A stretch of 64,000 bases of DNA from DATAZK01 sp963731205 (GCA_963731205.1 CAVSUJ010000002.1:248001-312000); one strand, 5' to 3'. Numbered from the stretch's first letter, positions 1 to 9,695 are shown. Numbers and translations are program-made. Notes: generated by a model from the letters alone, not told the origin.

Positions 1-287
1 CTTCATGCCTGAACACCCGCCCGAGAACATTCCGGAGAACGCAGGGCACCGGAATGGTGTCCTGCCTGCTGAATCGCAGCAGAAAGCGCGCTTCGACGGG
101 CCGATTTGGGCATCCGTTGTGATGCGCACAATCTCTGCGAAATGCCGTGTGAACCTGCCCGACCGATGGCGCGCGGCGATGCCGGAGGACGGCGTACTTC
201 TCCGGATCGCCGAAAAACGTTGCAAGGACAGGGCAACGACACCCGCGAAGAGTACTGGCGCCAGGCGGGCGCGCGCGAGGGCGTGTT
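1..287. other. Left edge, no supported gene
   Basis: Short open frames exist on both strands, but none shows a recognisable domain, a good ribosome site or a consistent codon pattern. The stretch lies downstream of the ketoacyl synthase stop codon and may hold its terminator or the end of a gene outside the window. Confidence 0.4.
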
Positions 288-2171
288 CTAGGAGTGCTGC
301 TGCGCTGCGCGTTCGGGCGTCGCCACGACGGCCGGATCCACCCGCAGCACCGCATATCCAGCCACGGCCCCCGCGCCGTAGCCCGGTGCGAAGATCCGGG
401 ACGGCTCCTTGAGGACGCCATCACGGACGGCGTCGTGGATGGCCAGCGGGATGCTCGCCGCGGAGGCGTTACCCACCTTGGCGATGTTGAAGTAGAGGCG
501 ATCGAGGTCCAGCCCCGCCTTGGTCGCCAGCTGGGTCACCATCGTCTTGTTGGCCTGATGCGGAACGATCAGATCGACGGCGTCCAGCAGACTGCCGGCG
601 CCCCCGTCAGGCGCGGGCAGCCCCCGGAGCTCGTCGACCATCTGCATCAGGTAGCGGCCCGCGAGCGCCTTCACCTCCGGGCCGTAGACCGTGATGTTGT
701 TGTCGAACTCGGTGTTGGGCCAGATGATCGAATTCACCTCGCTCGCCGGTCCACTGGCGAATGTCTGCAGGTACTCGATGTCGGGCGCGACACCTTCGGG
801 CGCCACGCCGACCACGACGGCAGCCGCCCCGTCACCGAAGATCATCCGAGATGGGCGGACGTTGCCGATCTTGTCGGAGAACTTCTCCGCACAGACCAGC
901 AGCACCGGAGCCTTGACCTCCTGCAGCAGCCGGGTCGCGTCGAGCAGCCCATACGGCAGGCCTGCGCAGGCGGCGACGATGTCATAGGCCGCGTGTGTCT
1001 GCGTGATGCCGAGCTCGCCGCAGATCCACGTCGCGACCGAGGGAATCAGCTTGGTGCTGGTGCACGTCGCGACGACCACTCCGCCGAGCTCGCCCGGCTC
1101 GCGTCCGGCATGCGCCAGCGCGACCCGCGCCGCCTCGAGCCCGAGTTCCTCGAGCGTCAGGCGGGAGTACAGCCGCTGCTCGATCCCGGTCTTGTCGACG
1201 ATTTCCGCGCTTGACATCGGCGACCAGTTGTAGGCCGTGTTACGCGTGAGATCGTCGTTCGTGCAGGCGATTTCCCCGTGTACGGCGGAGATCGCCTCGA
1301 TCCGGGGCATCACCGCGAAGTGGGTACGCACCTGCACCGGCGGATAGGCCTGCGCCGGTGAGGACGGCGCGCGCCGGGGACGGGGCACGTGCACGGCCGG
1401 CGTGCGCAGCCGGCGCAGGAAGCTGCGCACCTGATCGCTGCGCGGCTCGAGGACCACCACGTGATCGTCCGGGGACAGCAGGCCCACCGGGACGAGCTCG
1501 GTGTGGCCGCGCTGCCACGGGTACTGGTTGTGGAGCACCATCACCCACCGGTGCAGCGCCTCGAGCTCGGGGACGTCCTCGCTGCAGTCGATGATGTCGT
1601 CGTAGCTGAACGTCGGAAAGTCCGGGTCGTAGTCAGTGAGCCGGAAAACCAGATGGGCGGGGTCGGACAACACCTCAGCGATCGTCGGCTTCACCGCCGT
1701 CAGCTCGGTGGCGTGCTGCTTGCGATGGCCGAACGCGTCGAACAGGATCGCGAAGATGCCGTCCTCGACCTTCGCGTCCCACGTCGCGTCCAGCGCGTCG
1801 TAGGCCTCGCGAACGGCGGCGATCTTCTTCTCACCGTCTTCCCACGGAGTGTTGATCTCCATGAAGATCTCGCTGCCACGGCGCGGCACGTCGCCCCAGC
1901 GAAGCACGCGCTTGTCGTACATGGTGAGCGCGAATCGACCGGCCCAGAAGAGGTTGAGCGCGACGTCGCGCATCAGGGCATAACGGCTCGGGTAGGCGCC
2001 GTCGGTGATGCGCTGCAGAATGTCGGAGCCGTCGGGCGCCTTCGTCTCGAAGTCGCGCCGGATCACCTTGTCGAGTTGCTCGGCGCTGGCGATGACCGAG
2101 ACGTCGAGCTCGGGTCGAAAGTTCGACGGAAAGACGATCCGGTCGTGGCGGTTGAGGACAAACGGCTGCAT
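288..2171 (-). CDS. Ketoacyl-ACP synthase III (FabH-like) with N-terminal extension
   Basis: 627 residues. The C-terminal ~340 residues are a complete KAS III/FabH-type condensing enzyme. The nucleophile is Cys402 in VAACAGLPYG, with His538 in VPHQANKTM and Asn568 in VGNASAASIPLAI, so the Cys-His-Asn triad is intact. Such enzymes start chain growth by condensing an acyl-CoA with malonyl-ACP. Residues 1-~260 are an extra domain I do not recognise, joined by a Pro/Arg-rich linker around 258-280; ordinary FabH is only about 320-340 residues. It lies 69 bases after the molybdenum hydroxylase large subunit, at the end of that leftward gene run. By function it fits better with the distant ACC/PKS/PPTase genes, where it could supply the starter unit. 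A thiolase-like or HMG-CoA-synthase-like role cannot be excluded. Confidence 0.85.
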   Translation of the reverse strand: MQPFVLNRHDRIVFPSNFRPELDVSVIASAEQLDKVIRRDFETKAPDGSDILQRITDGAYPSRYALMRDVALNLFWAGRFALTMYDKRVLRWGDVPRRGSEIFMEINTPWEDGEKKIAAVREAYDALDATWDAKVEDGIFAILFDAFGHRKQHATELTAVKPTIAEVLSDPAHLVFRLTDYDPDFPTFSYDDIIDCSEDVPELEALHRWVMVLHNQYPWQRGHTELVPVGLLSPDDHVVVLEPRSDQVRSFLRRLRTPAVHVPRPRRAPSSPAQAYPPVQVRTHFAVMPRIEAISAVHGEIACTNDDLTRNTAYNWSPMSSAEIVDKTGIEQRLYSRLTLEELGLEAARVALAHAGREPGELGGVVVATCTSTKLIPSVATWICGELGITQTHAAYDIVAACAGLPYGLLDATRLLQEVKAPVLLVCAEKFSDKIGNVRPSRMIFGDGAAAVVVGVAPEGVAPDIEYLQTFASGPASEVNSIIWPNTEFDNNITVYGPEVKALAGRYLMQMVDELRGLPAPDGGAGSLLDAVDLIVPHQANKTMVTQLATKAGLDLDRLYFNIAKVGNASAASIPLAIHDAVRDGVLKEPSRIFAPGYGAGAVAGYAVLRVDPAVVATPERAAQQHS

Positions 2172-2240
2172 GACACATCCCGGTAGTTGGATCGCCGGGC
2201 GAGAGGAGGAGCACCGCTCGGCGTGGTGACGGCGGCGGCT

Positions 2241-4694
2241 TCACGAATCGCCGGGCGTCTCCCAAGCTGTCGCACTGGCGAGCTGGGAACGGCAGGAGCC
2301 GACGGGTGAATCGGTGATCCAGTTGTCGATCGGTTCGTGGGCATTGATCGCCCGCCACACGTCCTCGAAGCGGATGGGCATGTGCATGAGCTCGGCCCCC
2401 ACCGCCGCGTGGATCGCATTGCCCAGCGCGGGCGCCACCGAAATCATCGGGTGCTCACCGACGCCGCGAGCCCCGAACGGGCCGTCCAGCTGAGGCGTTT
2501 CCACGACGTAGCAGTCGATCTCGGCGGGCAGGTCCTTCGCCGTCGGGATCTTGTTGTCGGTGAAGGACGGGTTCAGCAAGTGTCCTTGCTTGTCGTAGAT
2601 GTAGCCCTCGCAGACGGCGGTACCAAGGCCCTGGATCATCCCGCCGATGCACTGGCCGCGTACGAGTTCCGGGTTGATGACCTGACCCACGTCGTACACG
2701 GAGGCGATCTGTAGAAGGTTGTACTCGCCGGTCTCCGGGTCGACGTCGACGACGATCCCGTGGGCGCCATACGTCCAGTCGAGCGCCGGCCGGCCCTGAC
2801 CCGTCTCCTTGTCGATGTTCGACAGGCCCTGCGCGGTGTAGCGGCCGACCCCGATGAGCGGGCCGCCGATGCCATTGCCGTTGGGGTAGGCGTAGCCGAT
2901 CGCCATTGAAGCGAATGTCACCGCCTCATCAGGGTTGTGCTTGAGGAAGACCTTCTCGTCGTCGTGCGTCAGATCCTCGACATTGGCCCGCAGCACCTGC
3001 GCCGCATCGTGATAGGCGTGCTTCAACAGGTCCTTGCACGCGAGGATCGTCGCGTTGCCGCTGAGCAGAAGTCCTTTGGAGGCAACGCTTTGCCAGTCGT
3101 AGGGCTCCTTGTCGGTGTCGGTCTCGACCGCAACCTTCACCTTCCCGACCGGAAAGCCCAGCGTCTCTGCGGCGATCTGCCCGACCGCCGTCGCGCAGCC
3201 CTGCCCCATCTCCGTGAGTGCCATGTTGATGACGACGGTGCCGTCGGAGTTCATCTTCGCGACCGCGGCCGTCGCCGTGAAGGACGGCATGGCGGGCGCC
3301 TTGTGCAGCGTCGCAAGGCCTTTGCCGATGCGGCGCCCCGTGAGCTCCTGGTGCACCGCTTCCTCGGGTGTCAGCTTCCCGTAGTGAATGGCGTCCGCCG
3401 CCGCCCGCAGACACTTGGTGGGATTGCCCGTGCTCGCGTGGATCTTCTCGCCGGTCAGCGTCAGCGAACCCGGCTTCAGGAGATTCTTCAGCCGGAACTC
3501 CAGCGGATCCATGCCGATCGCGATAGCCACCAGCTCCATGTGACGCTCGAGGCCCCAGAAGAACTCGACGTGGCCGAAGCCGCGATAGGCGGTGCCGTAA
3601 GGCTTGTTGGTGTAGATGGTGTACGCATCCAGCCAGGCATTGGGAATCTCGTAGGGACCGGCACCCGAATAGCTCGAGGCGCGCGTGACGTTGACCGCGT
3701 AGTCGGCGTAGGCGCCGGCGTCCCACAGCATCGTCATCTGCTGGGCCGTGATCTTTCCGTCGGAGCGCACACCGGTCTTGATGCGATACGTCAGCGCACT
3801 GCGGCAGGGCAGCAGGCTGAATTCCTCTTCGCGGGTCGCCTGCATCCGTACCGGCCGACCGCCCGCCGCCCGGGAAAGACAGGCCAGCAGGGGTTCGAGG
3901 TGGATGCCGGCCTTGCCGCCGAAGCCGCCGCCGACATGCGGGATGACGACGCGGACCTGGTTCATCGGCAGCCGCATGGCGGCGCAGAACAGGCTGCGCA
4001 CCGTGAACGGCGACTGCGCGCTCGACCAGATGGTGACCTCGTCGCCGATCTTCCACTGCACCAGCGCGACATGCGTCTCCATCGGGACGTGCTGCACCGA
4101 CGGGTTGGTGTACTCCCGCTCGATGACCCACTCGGCTTCCTTGAAGCCCTGCTCGATGTCACCCTTGCGCATCTTGGTGATGTTGGCGATGTTGGTGCCC
4201 GGTTGCGGGCTGAAAGCGGCTTCGACGAAGGCGTACTTGCCCAGATCGGGGTGGATCAGTTCGGCGTCGGGCTTCATCGCCTCTTTCGGCTCGAGGATCG
4301 GGGTCAGGACCTCATACTCGACCTCGATGAGATCGACGGCCTCCCTGGCGATCTCGACGGTTTCGGCGGCGACGGCGGCGACGGCTTCGCCGAAATGGCG
4401 CACCTCGTCCTTGGCGATGATGTCCTTGTCGACGACGTACAGGCCGAGCTTGTAATCGAGGTCGTGGCCGGTGAGTACGGCGTGAACTCCCGGCAGCGCC
4501 TTGGCTTTCGCGGTGTCGATGCTCAAGATCCTGGCCCGGGCATGTGGGCTGCCCTTGACCTTCGCGTGGAGCATGCCGGGCAGGATGAGGTCGCCGGCGT
4601 ACAACGCGTCACCGGTCAGCTTGCTGGTCGCCTCCACCCGAGGGTGGCTGACCCCGACCGACTTCATCTCGGTGCGAGCCGCGACGTCAAACAT
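2241..4694 (-). CDS. Molybdenum hydroxylase large (molybdopterin-binding) subunit, xanthine dehydrogenase family
   Basis: 817 residues. Catalytic subunit of a xanthine dehydrogenase/aldehyde oxidase-type enzyme that hydroxylates a carbon of an N-heterocycle or aldehyde using water. Visible hallmarks are VGGGFGGKAG (Moco binding), AYRGFGHVEF, and the C-terminal GARGVGEHP, which carries the catalytic Glu. The CODH active loop AYRCSFR is absent, so it is not a form I CO dehydrogenase. The start overlaps the end of the 2Fe-2S subunit gene by 8 bases, showing translational coupling in the order FAD, FeS, Mo. The neighbouring ring-opening amidohydrolase and nucleobase permease point to a pyrimidine or other N-heterocycle as substrate, for example uracil or thymine to the barbiturate. 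The substrate is inferred from context only. Confidence 0.88.
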   Translation of the reverse strand: MFDVAARTEMKSVGVSHPRVEATSKLTGDALYAGDLILPGMLHAKVKGSPHARARILSIDTAKAKALPGVHAVLTGHDLDYKLGLYVVDKDIIAKDEVRHFGEAVAAVAAETVEIAREAVDLIEVEYEVLTPILEPKEAMKPDAELIHPDLGKYAFVEAAFSPQPGTNIANITKMRKGDIEQGFKEAEWVIEREYTNPSVQHVPMETHVALVQWKIGDEVTIWSSAQSPFTVRSLFCAAMRLPMNQVRVVIPHVGGGFGGKAGIHLEPLLACLSRAAGGRPVRMQATREEEFSLLPCRSALTYRIKTGVRSDGKITAQQMTMLWDAGAYADYAVNVTRASSYSGAGPYEIPNAWLDAYTIYTNKPYGTAYRGFGHVEFFWGLERHMELVAIAIGMDPLEFRLKNLLKPGSLTLTGEKIHASTGNPTKCLRAAADAIHYGKLTPEEAVHQELTGRRIGKGLATLHKAPAMPSFTATAAVAKMNSDGTVVINMALTEMGQGCATAVGQIAAETLGFPVGKVKVAVETDTDKEPYDWQSVASKGLLLSGNATILACKDLLKHAYHDAAQVLRANVEDLTHDDEKVFLKHNPDEAVTFASMAIGYAYPNGNGIGGPLIGVGRYTAQGLSNIDKETGQGRPALDWTYGAHGIVVDVDPETGEYNLLQIASVYDVGQVINPELVRGQCIGGMIQGLGTAVCEGYIYDKQGHLLNPSFTDNKIPTAKDLPAEIDCYVVETPQLDGPFGARGVGEHPMISVAPALGNAIHAAVGAELMHMPIRFEDVWRAINAHEPIDNWITDSPVGSCRSQLASATAWETPGDS

Positions 4695-5178
4695 ATTTCA
4701 GCTCCCCTTGTGCGCCGGAGTTGGACTGACCCGATGCGTCGAGGACGGCCTCGATGATCTGCTGATAACCCGTGCAACGACAGAAGTTTCCTTCGATGCC
4801 GTCCTTGATCTGGGCCACCGACGGCTTGGGGTTCTTGCTCAGCAGGTCGCGTACCGACAGCACCATGCCGCCCGTGCAGAAGCCGCACTGGACGGCGTGG
4901 TGACGGGCGAAAGCCGCCTGGATGTTGGAGAGTTCGCCGTCGTGCGCCTCGCCCTCGATGGTCTCGATGACCGCGCCGTCGGCCTCAGCGGCGAGCACGA
5001 GGCACGAGTTGACCGTGATGCCGTTCAGGAAGACGGTGCACGCTCCGCACTCCCCGGCGGCGCAGCCTTCCTTCGTCCCGGTGAGCCCGACGCTGTCGCG
5101 CAGGAAGCGCAGCAGCGTCCAGTGCTCTCCGATCTCGCGCTCGTACACATGACCGTTGACGGTCGCCACAACCTTCAT
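4687..5178 (-). CDS. Molybdenum hydroxylase small subunit, two [2Fe-2S] clusters
   Basis: 163 residues. Electron-transfer subunit of the adjacent molybdenum hydroxylase. The N-terminal plant-ferredoxin-type cluster motif is GCAAGECGACTVFLNG, followed by the partner Cys in VNSCLVLA. The C-terminal cluster has CGFCTGGM and GNFCRCTGYQQI. Length and motif order match CoxS/XdhC-type subunits. The ATG chosen at 5178 begins MKVVATVNGH; the frame stays open further upstream, but that part overlaps the FAD gene and is not homologous. Its start overlaps the FAD subunit stop by one base (TGATG), a typical coupled arrangement. Confidence 0.93.
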   Translation of the reverse strand: MKVVATVNGHVYEREIGEHWTLLRFLRDSVGLTGTKEGCAAGECGACTVFLNGITVNSCLVLAAEADGAVIETIEGEAHDGELSNIQAAFARHHAVQCGFCTGGMVLSVRDLLSKNPKPSVAQIKDGIEGNFCRCTGYQQIIEAVLDASGQSNSGAQGELKYV

Positions 5179-5993
5179 CACGCCACCTCTCGCAGGACTC
5201 TGCGCACGAAGACGCCGACCATGTGGGTCCGGTATTCCTTGCTGCAGCGCAGGTCGCTGATCGGGCTGATCGCGTTCTTGGCGGCGGCCACGACCGCATC
5301 GGGCTCGTCGGTCGCGCAAAGACCGTCGACGAGCAGGGGTGTCGGTGCGCAGGAGCTGATCCCCAGCCGCAGCAGGCCGTCTTTGTGCATGGCGGCGACG
5401 CCGACGATGCCGAGGTCGTGTCCCTTGATGCGCTTGAGTTTGCTGTAGGCACCGCGAGCGGAAGCTGTTTGCGTCGGCACATGGATCTCTTCGAGGATCT
5501 CGTCCGGACGCAGCACCGTGCGCTTCACACCGGTGAAGAATTCCTTGAACGCGATCTCGCGCTGACCGGACCTGGAGGACAGCACCGCGCTCGCCCCGAG
5601 GCAGAGCAGGGCGGGCGACATGTCGGCGCACGGTGACGCGTTCACGACGTTGCCGATGACCGTGGCCCGGTTGCGCAACTGATGCGACGCAAGGTCCTTG
5701 GCGCAGGCGATCAGAAGGGGGTAGGCCTCCCGGATTCGCGCGTCCGTCAGGATTGCGGTGAGCGACACCGCCGGCCGGATGATCAGCCCGTCGGCGTCAC
5801 TCCAGGAGATGTCGGAGAAGCCCTGCACTCGCTTCAGATCCACGACTGTCTTGGGACGGGCGAATCCGGCCCGCAGGTCGATCATCACGTCGGTGCCACC
5901 AGCCATGACTCTCGCACTCGAACCCAGCTCGTCGAGCAGATCGAGCACCTGGGCGCGAAGCACCGGAGCCTGGTAGGTGAAGACGTTGGTCAT
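5178..5993 (-). CDS. Molybdenum hydroxylase FAD-binding subunit (CoxM-like)
   Basis: 271 residues. FAD subunit that passes electrons from the 2Fe-2S clusters to the final acceptor. The family motifs are visible: VMAGGTDVMIDLRAG near residue 30 and ATVIGNVVNASPCAD near residue 110, followed by a typical CODH-flavoprotein C-terminal domain. It is the first of three coupled genes (FAD, FeS, Mo), a common order for this enzyme class. The 97 bases before it separate it from the ring-opening amidohydrolase on the same strand, so co-transcription is likely. Confidence 0.92.
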   Translation of the reverse strand: MTNVFTYQAPVLRAQVLDLLDELGSSARVMAGGTDVMIDLRAGFARPKTVVDLKRVQGFSDISWSDADGLIIRPAVSLTAILTDARIREAYPLLIACAKDLASHQLRNRATVIGNVVNASPCADMSPALLCLGASAVLSSRSGQREIAFKEFFTGVKRTVLRPDEILEEIHVPTQTASARGAYSKLKRIKGHDLGIVGVAAMHKDGLLRLGISSCAPTPLLVDGLCATDEPDAVVAAAKNAISPISDLRCSKEYRTHMVGVFVRRVLREVA

Positions 5994-6090
5994 AGCGTCT
6001 CCTCCAGAAGTTTCAAGGCGGCAAGCCGCTCGGTGTCAGACGTGTCGGACACCGAGCGGCTCGCACGGACCAGCGCGAAAGCGAAGTCGG

Positions 6091-7203
6091 CTAGCCGAGA
6101 TCAGCGATCGCGATGACGGGCCCGCCACCGGCAGGACCCTGGTGCGTGGCCGAGACCGAGACGAAGATCGCCGGGTCACCCGACACCGCTGACGCAACGC
6201 CGCCGACACACGCCTTGATCTGGCGGTGCCAATGGACATCGGAGTCGTCCAGCATGATGTTGCGACGCCCGCGCACCCGACCGGTCGGGTCGGACTCGCA
6301 CTTGAGGAACAGGTTGACGAGCCTGCCCTTCAGGTCATCCGGATGCGGCCGGTCCGGCAGGTCGATACCGGCGGACCGGATGGCCTCCCAGATCCCGTCG
6401 GCGTCGAGCGCGTCCTTCATGACCGAGTGACCGGCGCGGTAGCGGCCGCCGACCCCACGGACATTGCCGACAACGACGATCTGACCCTGGTCGAGTTCGA
6501 CACCGGACGAGCACGAGGCCACTGCCGAGAACAGCGACGTGTCCTTCATGATCTGCTCGGCCTTGGGCATCGAGATCTCGCCCAGCGCGACAGCAATGCC
6601 CAGAGCGGCGGTGCCGTTGGACACGTCCATCGAGTGCAACGTGTCCTCGGTGAAGACCTCATTGCCGCGCGCCTTCGCCTCGCCAATGGTCGGCAGGGTG
6701 AGCAGCGGCGTCTTGGTCTGGACGTAGTGCACGTCCTTCGGGTCGGTGATCCCGGCCCTTTCCATGGCCACCTTCACGCCGGCGGCGATCTTCTCGACCA
6801 TCGCCGGCCGGCCGATCTCCTCGGGGAGGATGACCGCGCTCATGGAGCTGCCGACGGCCAGCCGGTAGTCATCGGTGGGCGTGACATGGATCGGGTCGAT
6901 CGTCGCGAAGATGGTCGCGTGCGGCGAGATGACGCCGTCCGTGCCACCCGACCAGAGCACCGGGATCTGAGCAACTTCCTCAGCCGTACGGCTGCCGTTG
7001 GCCACCAGCACGTCACGGAACGCGTGGTCGGCGATGATCCGCGTGTAGTCGTTGACGCCGCCGTTTCCTTCGGTCTTGCCGACGATGGCGACGACCCGGT
7101 CAGCGTCGATGACCTTGTCATCGATCAGCTGCTGCAGGCCTGACGCATCGCTGACACTCTCGAGCGGAACCTTGCGGACCTCAATCGGGTCTGGCATTTC
7201 CAA
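6091..7203 (-). CDS. Ring-opening amidohydrolase (barbiturase / cyanuric acid hydrolase family)
   Basis: 370 residues, the usual length of this small family. It hydrolyses a ring amide of barbiturate (to ureidomalonate) or cyanuric acid (to carboxybiuret) and needs no partner. The three repeated units with Ser-Lys pairs can be followed: VGKTEGNGGVNDYTR, then SGGTDGVISPH; YVQTKTPLLT, then SCSSGVELDQGQIVVVGN; and finally SVSATHQGPAGGGP. The motifs do not let me decide between barbiturate and cyanurate. The molybdenum hydroxylase downstream, the nucleobase permease upstream and the carbamoyltransferase-like genes on the other strand favour barbiturase within an oxidative pyrimidine pathway. The start ATG at 7203 lies 7 bases after the stop of the upstream GNAT-like gene. 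Confidence 0.9.
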   Translation of the reverse strand: MEMPDPIEVRKVPLESVSDASGLQQLIDDKVIDADRVVAIVGKTEGNGGVNDYTRIIADHAFRDVLVANGSRTAEEVAQIPVLWSGGTDGVISPHATIFATIDPIHVTPTDDYRLAVGSSMSAVILPEEIGRPAMVEKIAAGVKVAMERAGITDPKDVHYVQTKTPLLTLPTIGEAKARGNEVFTEDTLHSMDVSNGTAALGIAVALGEISMPKAEQIMKDTSLFSAVASCSSGVELDQGQIVVVGNVRGVGGRYRAGHSVMKDALDADGIWEAIRSAGIDLPDRPHPDDLKGRLVNLFLKCESDPTGRVRGRRNIMLDDSDVHWHRQIKACVGGVASAVSGDPAIFVSVSATHQGPAGGGPVIAIADLG

Positions 7204-7210
7204 CGCCTCC

Positions 7211-7937
7211 TCAGACCGTTACTTCAAGCGGCACGATGAGCTTCTCGTTGGCGGTCACGATGCTCTGCGGAACGTCGAAGTTGAGGTCAGCTCCGACCAT
7301 CTGCTGCACGTAGTTCTTGACCGTGGAGTCCCAGTAGTTCTTGCGGACGTAGTAGACCTTCGCCCCGCCGAGCTCGTGCTGGATCTCCGGCCACGGGTAG
7401 CTGGGCTGTGCCATGCCAAGACCCCAGCGGTACCAGCCGTTGTAGCTCTCGTAGGTCGCCCAGAACTCCTTGTTCTTCAGGATTTCGAACGCGTAGTAGG
7501 CCTTGGCGTAGTACATGATCGCGCCGATGCGGTTGCCCGCGGGTCAGCGCCACCGTGTGCAGGCTGATGTTGACGTCGTCACTCATCTGCCGGCCGTTGG
7601 CCAGGCCTACCCACTCGCCGTCGATGAGCCCGACCAGGTGGTACGGGTCCTTGAGCCGCTTGCGGTACCAGCCCATGATCTCAGCGTTGACGCGGGCGCC
7701 GACGACGTCGTAGAAGTCGTTCTCCGCCTGCATGACGCGCTGCATGTACTTCGCCATCTCGGGGGCCTCTTCGAGCGTGGCTTCCCGGATGTAGAGGGTG
7801 CGACCGTCCTTGAGCTGGCACGTGGCGCCGGGCCAGCGCGCCATGGTCGAGGCCGGACCTTGGAGCAGAGATTCGATTTCCCTCACGTCGATGTTGATGT
7901 GGTCCTGGGAAACCTTGGTCGGGGATTCGAGCCGCAT
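7211..7937 (-). pseudogene. Atypical GNAT-like protein, interrupted by one frameshift
   Basis: About 240 residues once one extra base is removed. The N-terminal half (MRLESPTKVS to HTVALTR) and the C-terminal half (GNRIGAIMYYAKAYYAFE to LIVPLEVTV) lie in different frames. They join cleanly if one C is dropped from the CCC at 7536-7538. The segment IREATLEEAPEMAKYMQR and the later YNGWYRWGLG resemble the acetyl-CoA N-acyltransferase fold, but the usual Q/RxxGxG/A loop is not clear, so the activity is unknown. The start at 7937 has a good AGGAG site. The gene lies 7 bases ahead of the ring-opening amidohydrolase, which ties it to that pathway. Because both halves are well conserved, I suspect sequence error rather than true loss. 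Confidence 0.65.
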
Positions 7938-8069
7938 GCCGAAACTCCTCTCGGGAGTCTGTTGTGGGACGGACACCCGGTCACGACTTGTGGCCAGGCG
8001 GCCCGCAACCGGCTGCGGTTGCTTCTGCGAAACTGCAGCCGGCTACGGGATGTTGCTGGAGACCACCGG

Positions 8070-9544
8070 CTAGACAGCAGGCGCCGGGGGTCGCGCTTCG
8101 TGTCCGCTCTCGTCAGTCACGCGCGGTGCAGGCACCGAAGCGTCGACGGGAGCGCTGATGACCGGAGCGAGGACGTCCGGCGCATGGTCGCGGAAGACGC
8201 CGCGCTTGCTGAGGTAACTCATGAGCTGGTACACGATGATCGCGGCGAAGGAACCCACGGCGATGCCGTTGAGGACGAAGTTGCCCTTGTCGGCACTGAT
8301 CGTGTAGTTGCCGGCGCCGGCGACCAGGCCGATCGCTGCGGGCAGCAGGTTGACCGGGTTGTTGAAGTTGACCCGGTTCTCCACCCAGATGCGACCACCG
8401 AGGACGGCGATCATGCCGTACAGGACCGTTCCGACACCACCGAGGACACCGACCGGAATCGTGTCGATCAGCGCGCCGAGCTTCGGGAACGCAGCCGAAG
8501 GCGACGGCGACCGCGCCGGCGACCCAGTACGCGGCGGTGGAGTAGACCTTGCTGGCCGCCATGACACCGATGTTCTCGGCGTACGTGGTGGTTCCGCTTC
8601 CCCCTCCGAGTCCGGCGAGCATCGTCGCCGCACCGTCGGCCATGTATCCACGCCCGAGGGACTTGTCGAGGTTCTTGCCGGTCATCGAGGCGACGGCCTT
8701 GATGTGGCCGGTGTTCTCAGCAATCAGGACGAGCACCACTGGCAGGACGAGGTAGATCGGTCGCATGCTGAAGTGCGGGCCGGTGAAGTGCGGGAGACCG
8801 ACCCAGGCGGCGTGCTTGACGGCGTCGAAGTTGATCTGACCCTTCACTGCGGGGATCGCCTTGCCGGATCGCGTCGGTCAGGGCGCCCCCGACATGCCAG
8901 AGGAAACTGCCCTGCGTCATGGCGAACAGGTACCCCGCGACGACACCGATCAGAATGGACAGCCGGCCGAAGAAACCGCGGAAGCCAACGGTCACGGCCA
9001 CAACCACGACCAGCGAGATCACGCCGGTCCAGGGCTGCAGGCTGATGTTGTTGAACGCGCTGCCCGCAAGGTTCAGACCGATGAGGGCGACGATGGTGCC
9101 CGTGACCACCGGCGGCATCAGCCACTCGATGAAGCGGGTGCCCCATCTGTTCACCAGGAAGCCGATGATCAGCAGCATCGCGCCGGCGGCGAAAATGCCT
9201 GCCAGCGCTGAAGGAATGCCACCGTGCTCCTTGGCGATGATGACCGGGGAGATGAAGGCGAAGCTGCTTCCCAGATAGCTGGGGAGGCCCAGGCGCTGCC
9301 CGCGACCGATCGTCACCAAGAGGAAGATCATGGTGCCGAGACCCGAGAAGAAGAGGGTGGTGTTCGGCGGGAAGCCGATCAGCACCGGCACCAAGAAGGT
9401 GGCACCAAACATGGCGAAGACGTGCTGGATACCCAGACCTATCGTTTGAGGCCAAGCCAACCGCTCATCGGGTGCCACCACCTCCGTGGGAGGGATGTGC
9501 TTGCCGTCGCCGTGTACCTGCCAGAGGCGTGGTTTGGTGGTCAT
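8070..9544 (-). pseudogene. NCS2 uracil/xanthine-type permease, interrupted by two frameshifts
   Basis: Nucleobase:cation symporter 2 (UraA/PbuX/UapA type), about 490 residues when repaired. The N-terminal ~220 residues run from 9544 and include IGLGIQHVFAMFGATFLVPV and GLPSYLGSSFAFISP. After an extra base at 8866-8867 the frame shifts to KGQINFDAVKHAAWVGLPHF and AGLGGGSGTTTYAENIGV, the NCS2 signature region. A second extra base at 8495-8496 moves it to KLGALIDTIPVGVLGG and the last membrane spans. Many hydrophobic segments are evident. The uracil/xanthine class is supported by the NCS2 signature and the adjoining pyrimidine-type catabolic genes. It is the first gene of the leftward set and lies divergent from the DUF2877 gene. 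Confidence 0.82.
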
Positions 9545-9572
9545 TGGGACACCGCTTTCGTCAACGATGACA

Positions 9573-9596
9573 TGATCAAACGGGTGACGTTGATCA
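9573..9596. promoter_or_regulatory. Candidate operator: TGATCA pair in the divergent intergenic region
   Basis: The 151-base gap between the leftward permease gene and the rightward DUF2877 gene must hold both promoters. Two TGATCA hexamers at 9573-9578 and 9591-9596 are separated by 12 bases, giving a dyad that could bind a dimeric regulator of both units. No regulator gene lies next to it. A six-base match is weak evidence. Confidence 0.3.
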
Positions 9597-9695
9597 CGCC
9601 TGACGGTACGCCGGTGACCCCTTGTGCATCTGGGACCTTGAGGGCCGCTACGCAGGACTTACGGCCCTGGGAGAGGCCTCTTTCGGGGGGCTTCA

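Noticed and set aside
5..412. Plus-strand frame at the left edge
   Set aside because: It runs through the end of the ketoacyl synthase gene on the other strand and shows no family pattern.
2241..5993. CO dehydrogenase (coxMSL) assignment for the three-subunit molybdenum enzyme
   Set aside because: The form I CODH active-site loop AYRCSFR is missing (AYRGFGH instead), and the context is nucleobase transport and ring opening.
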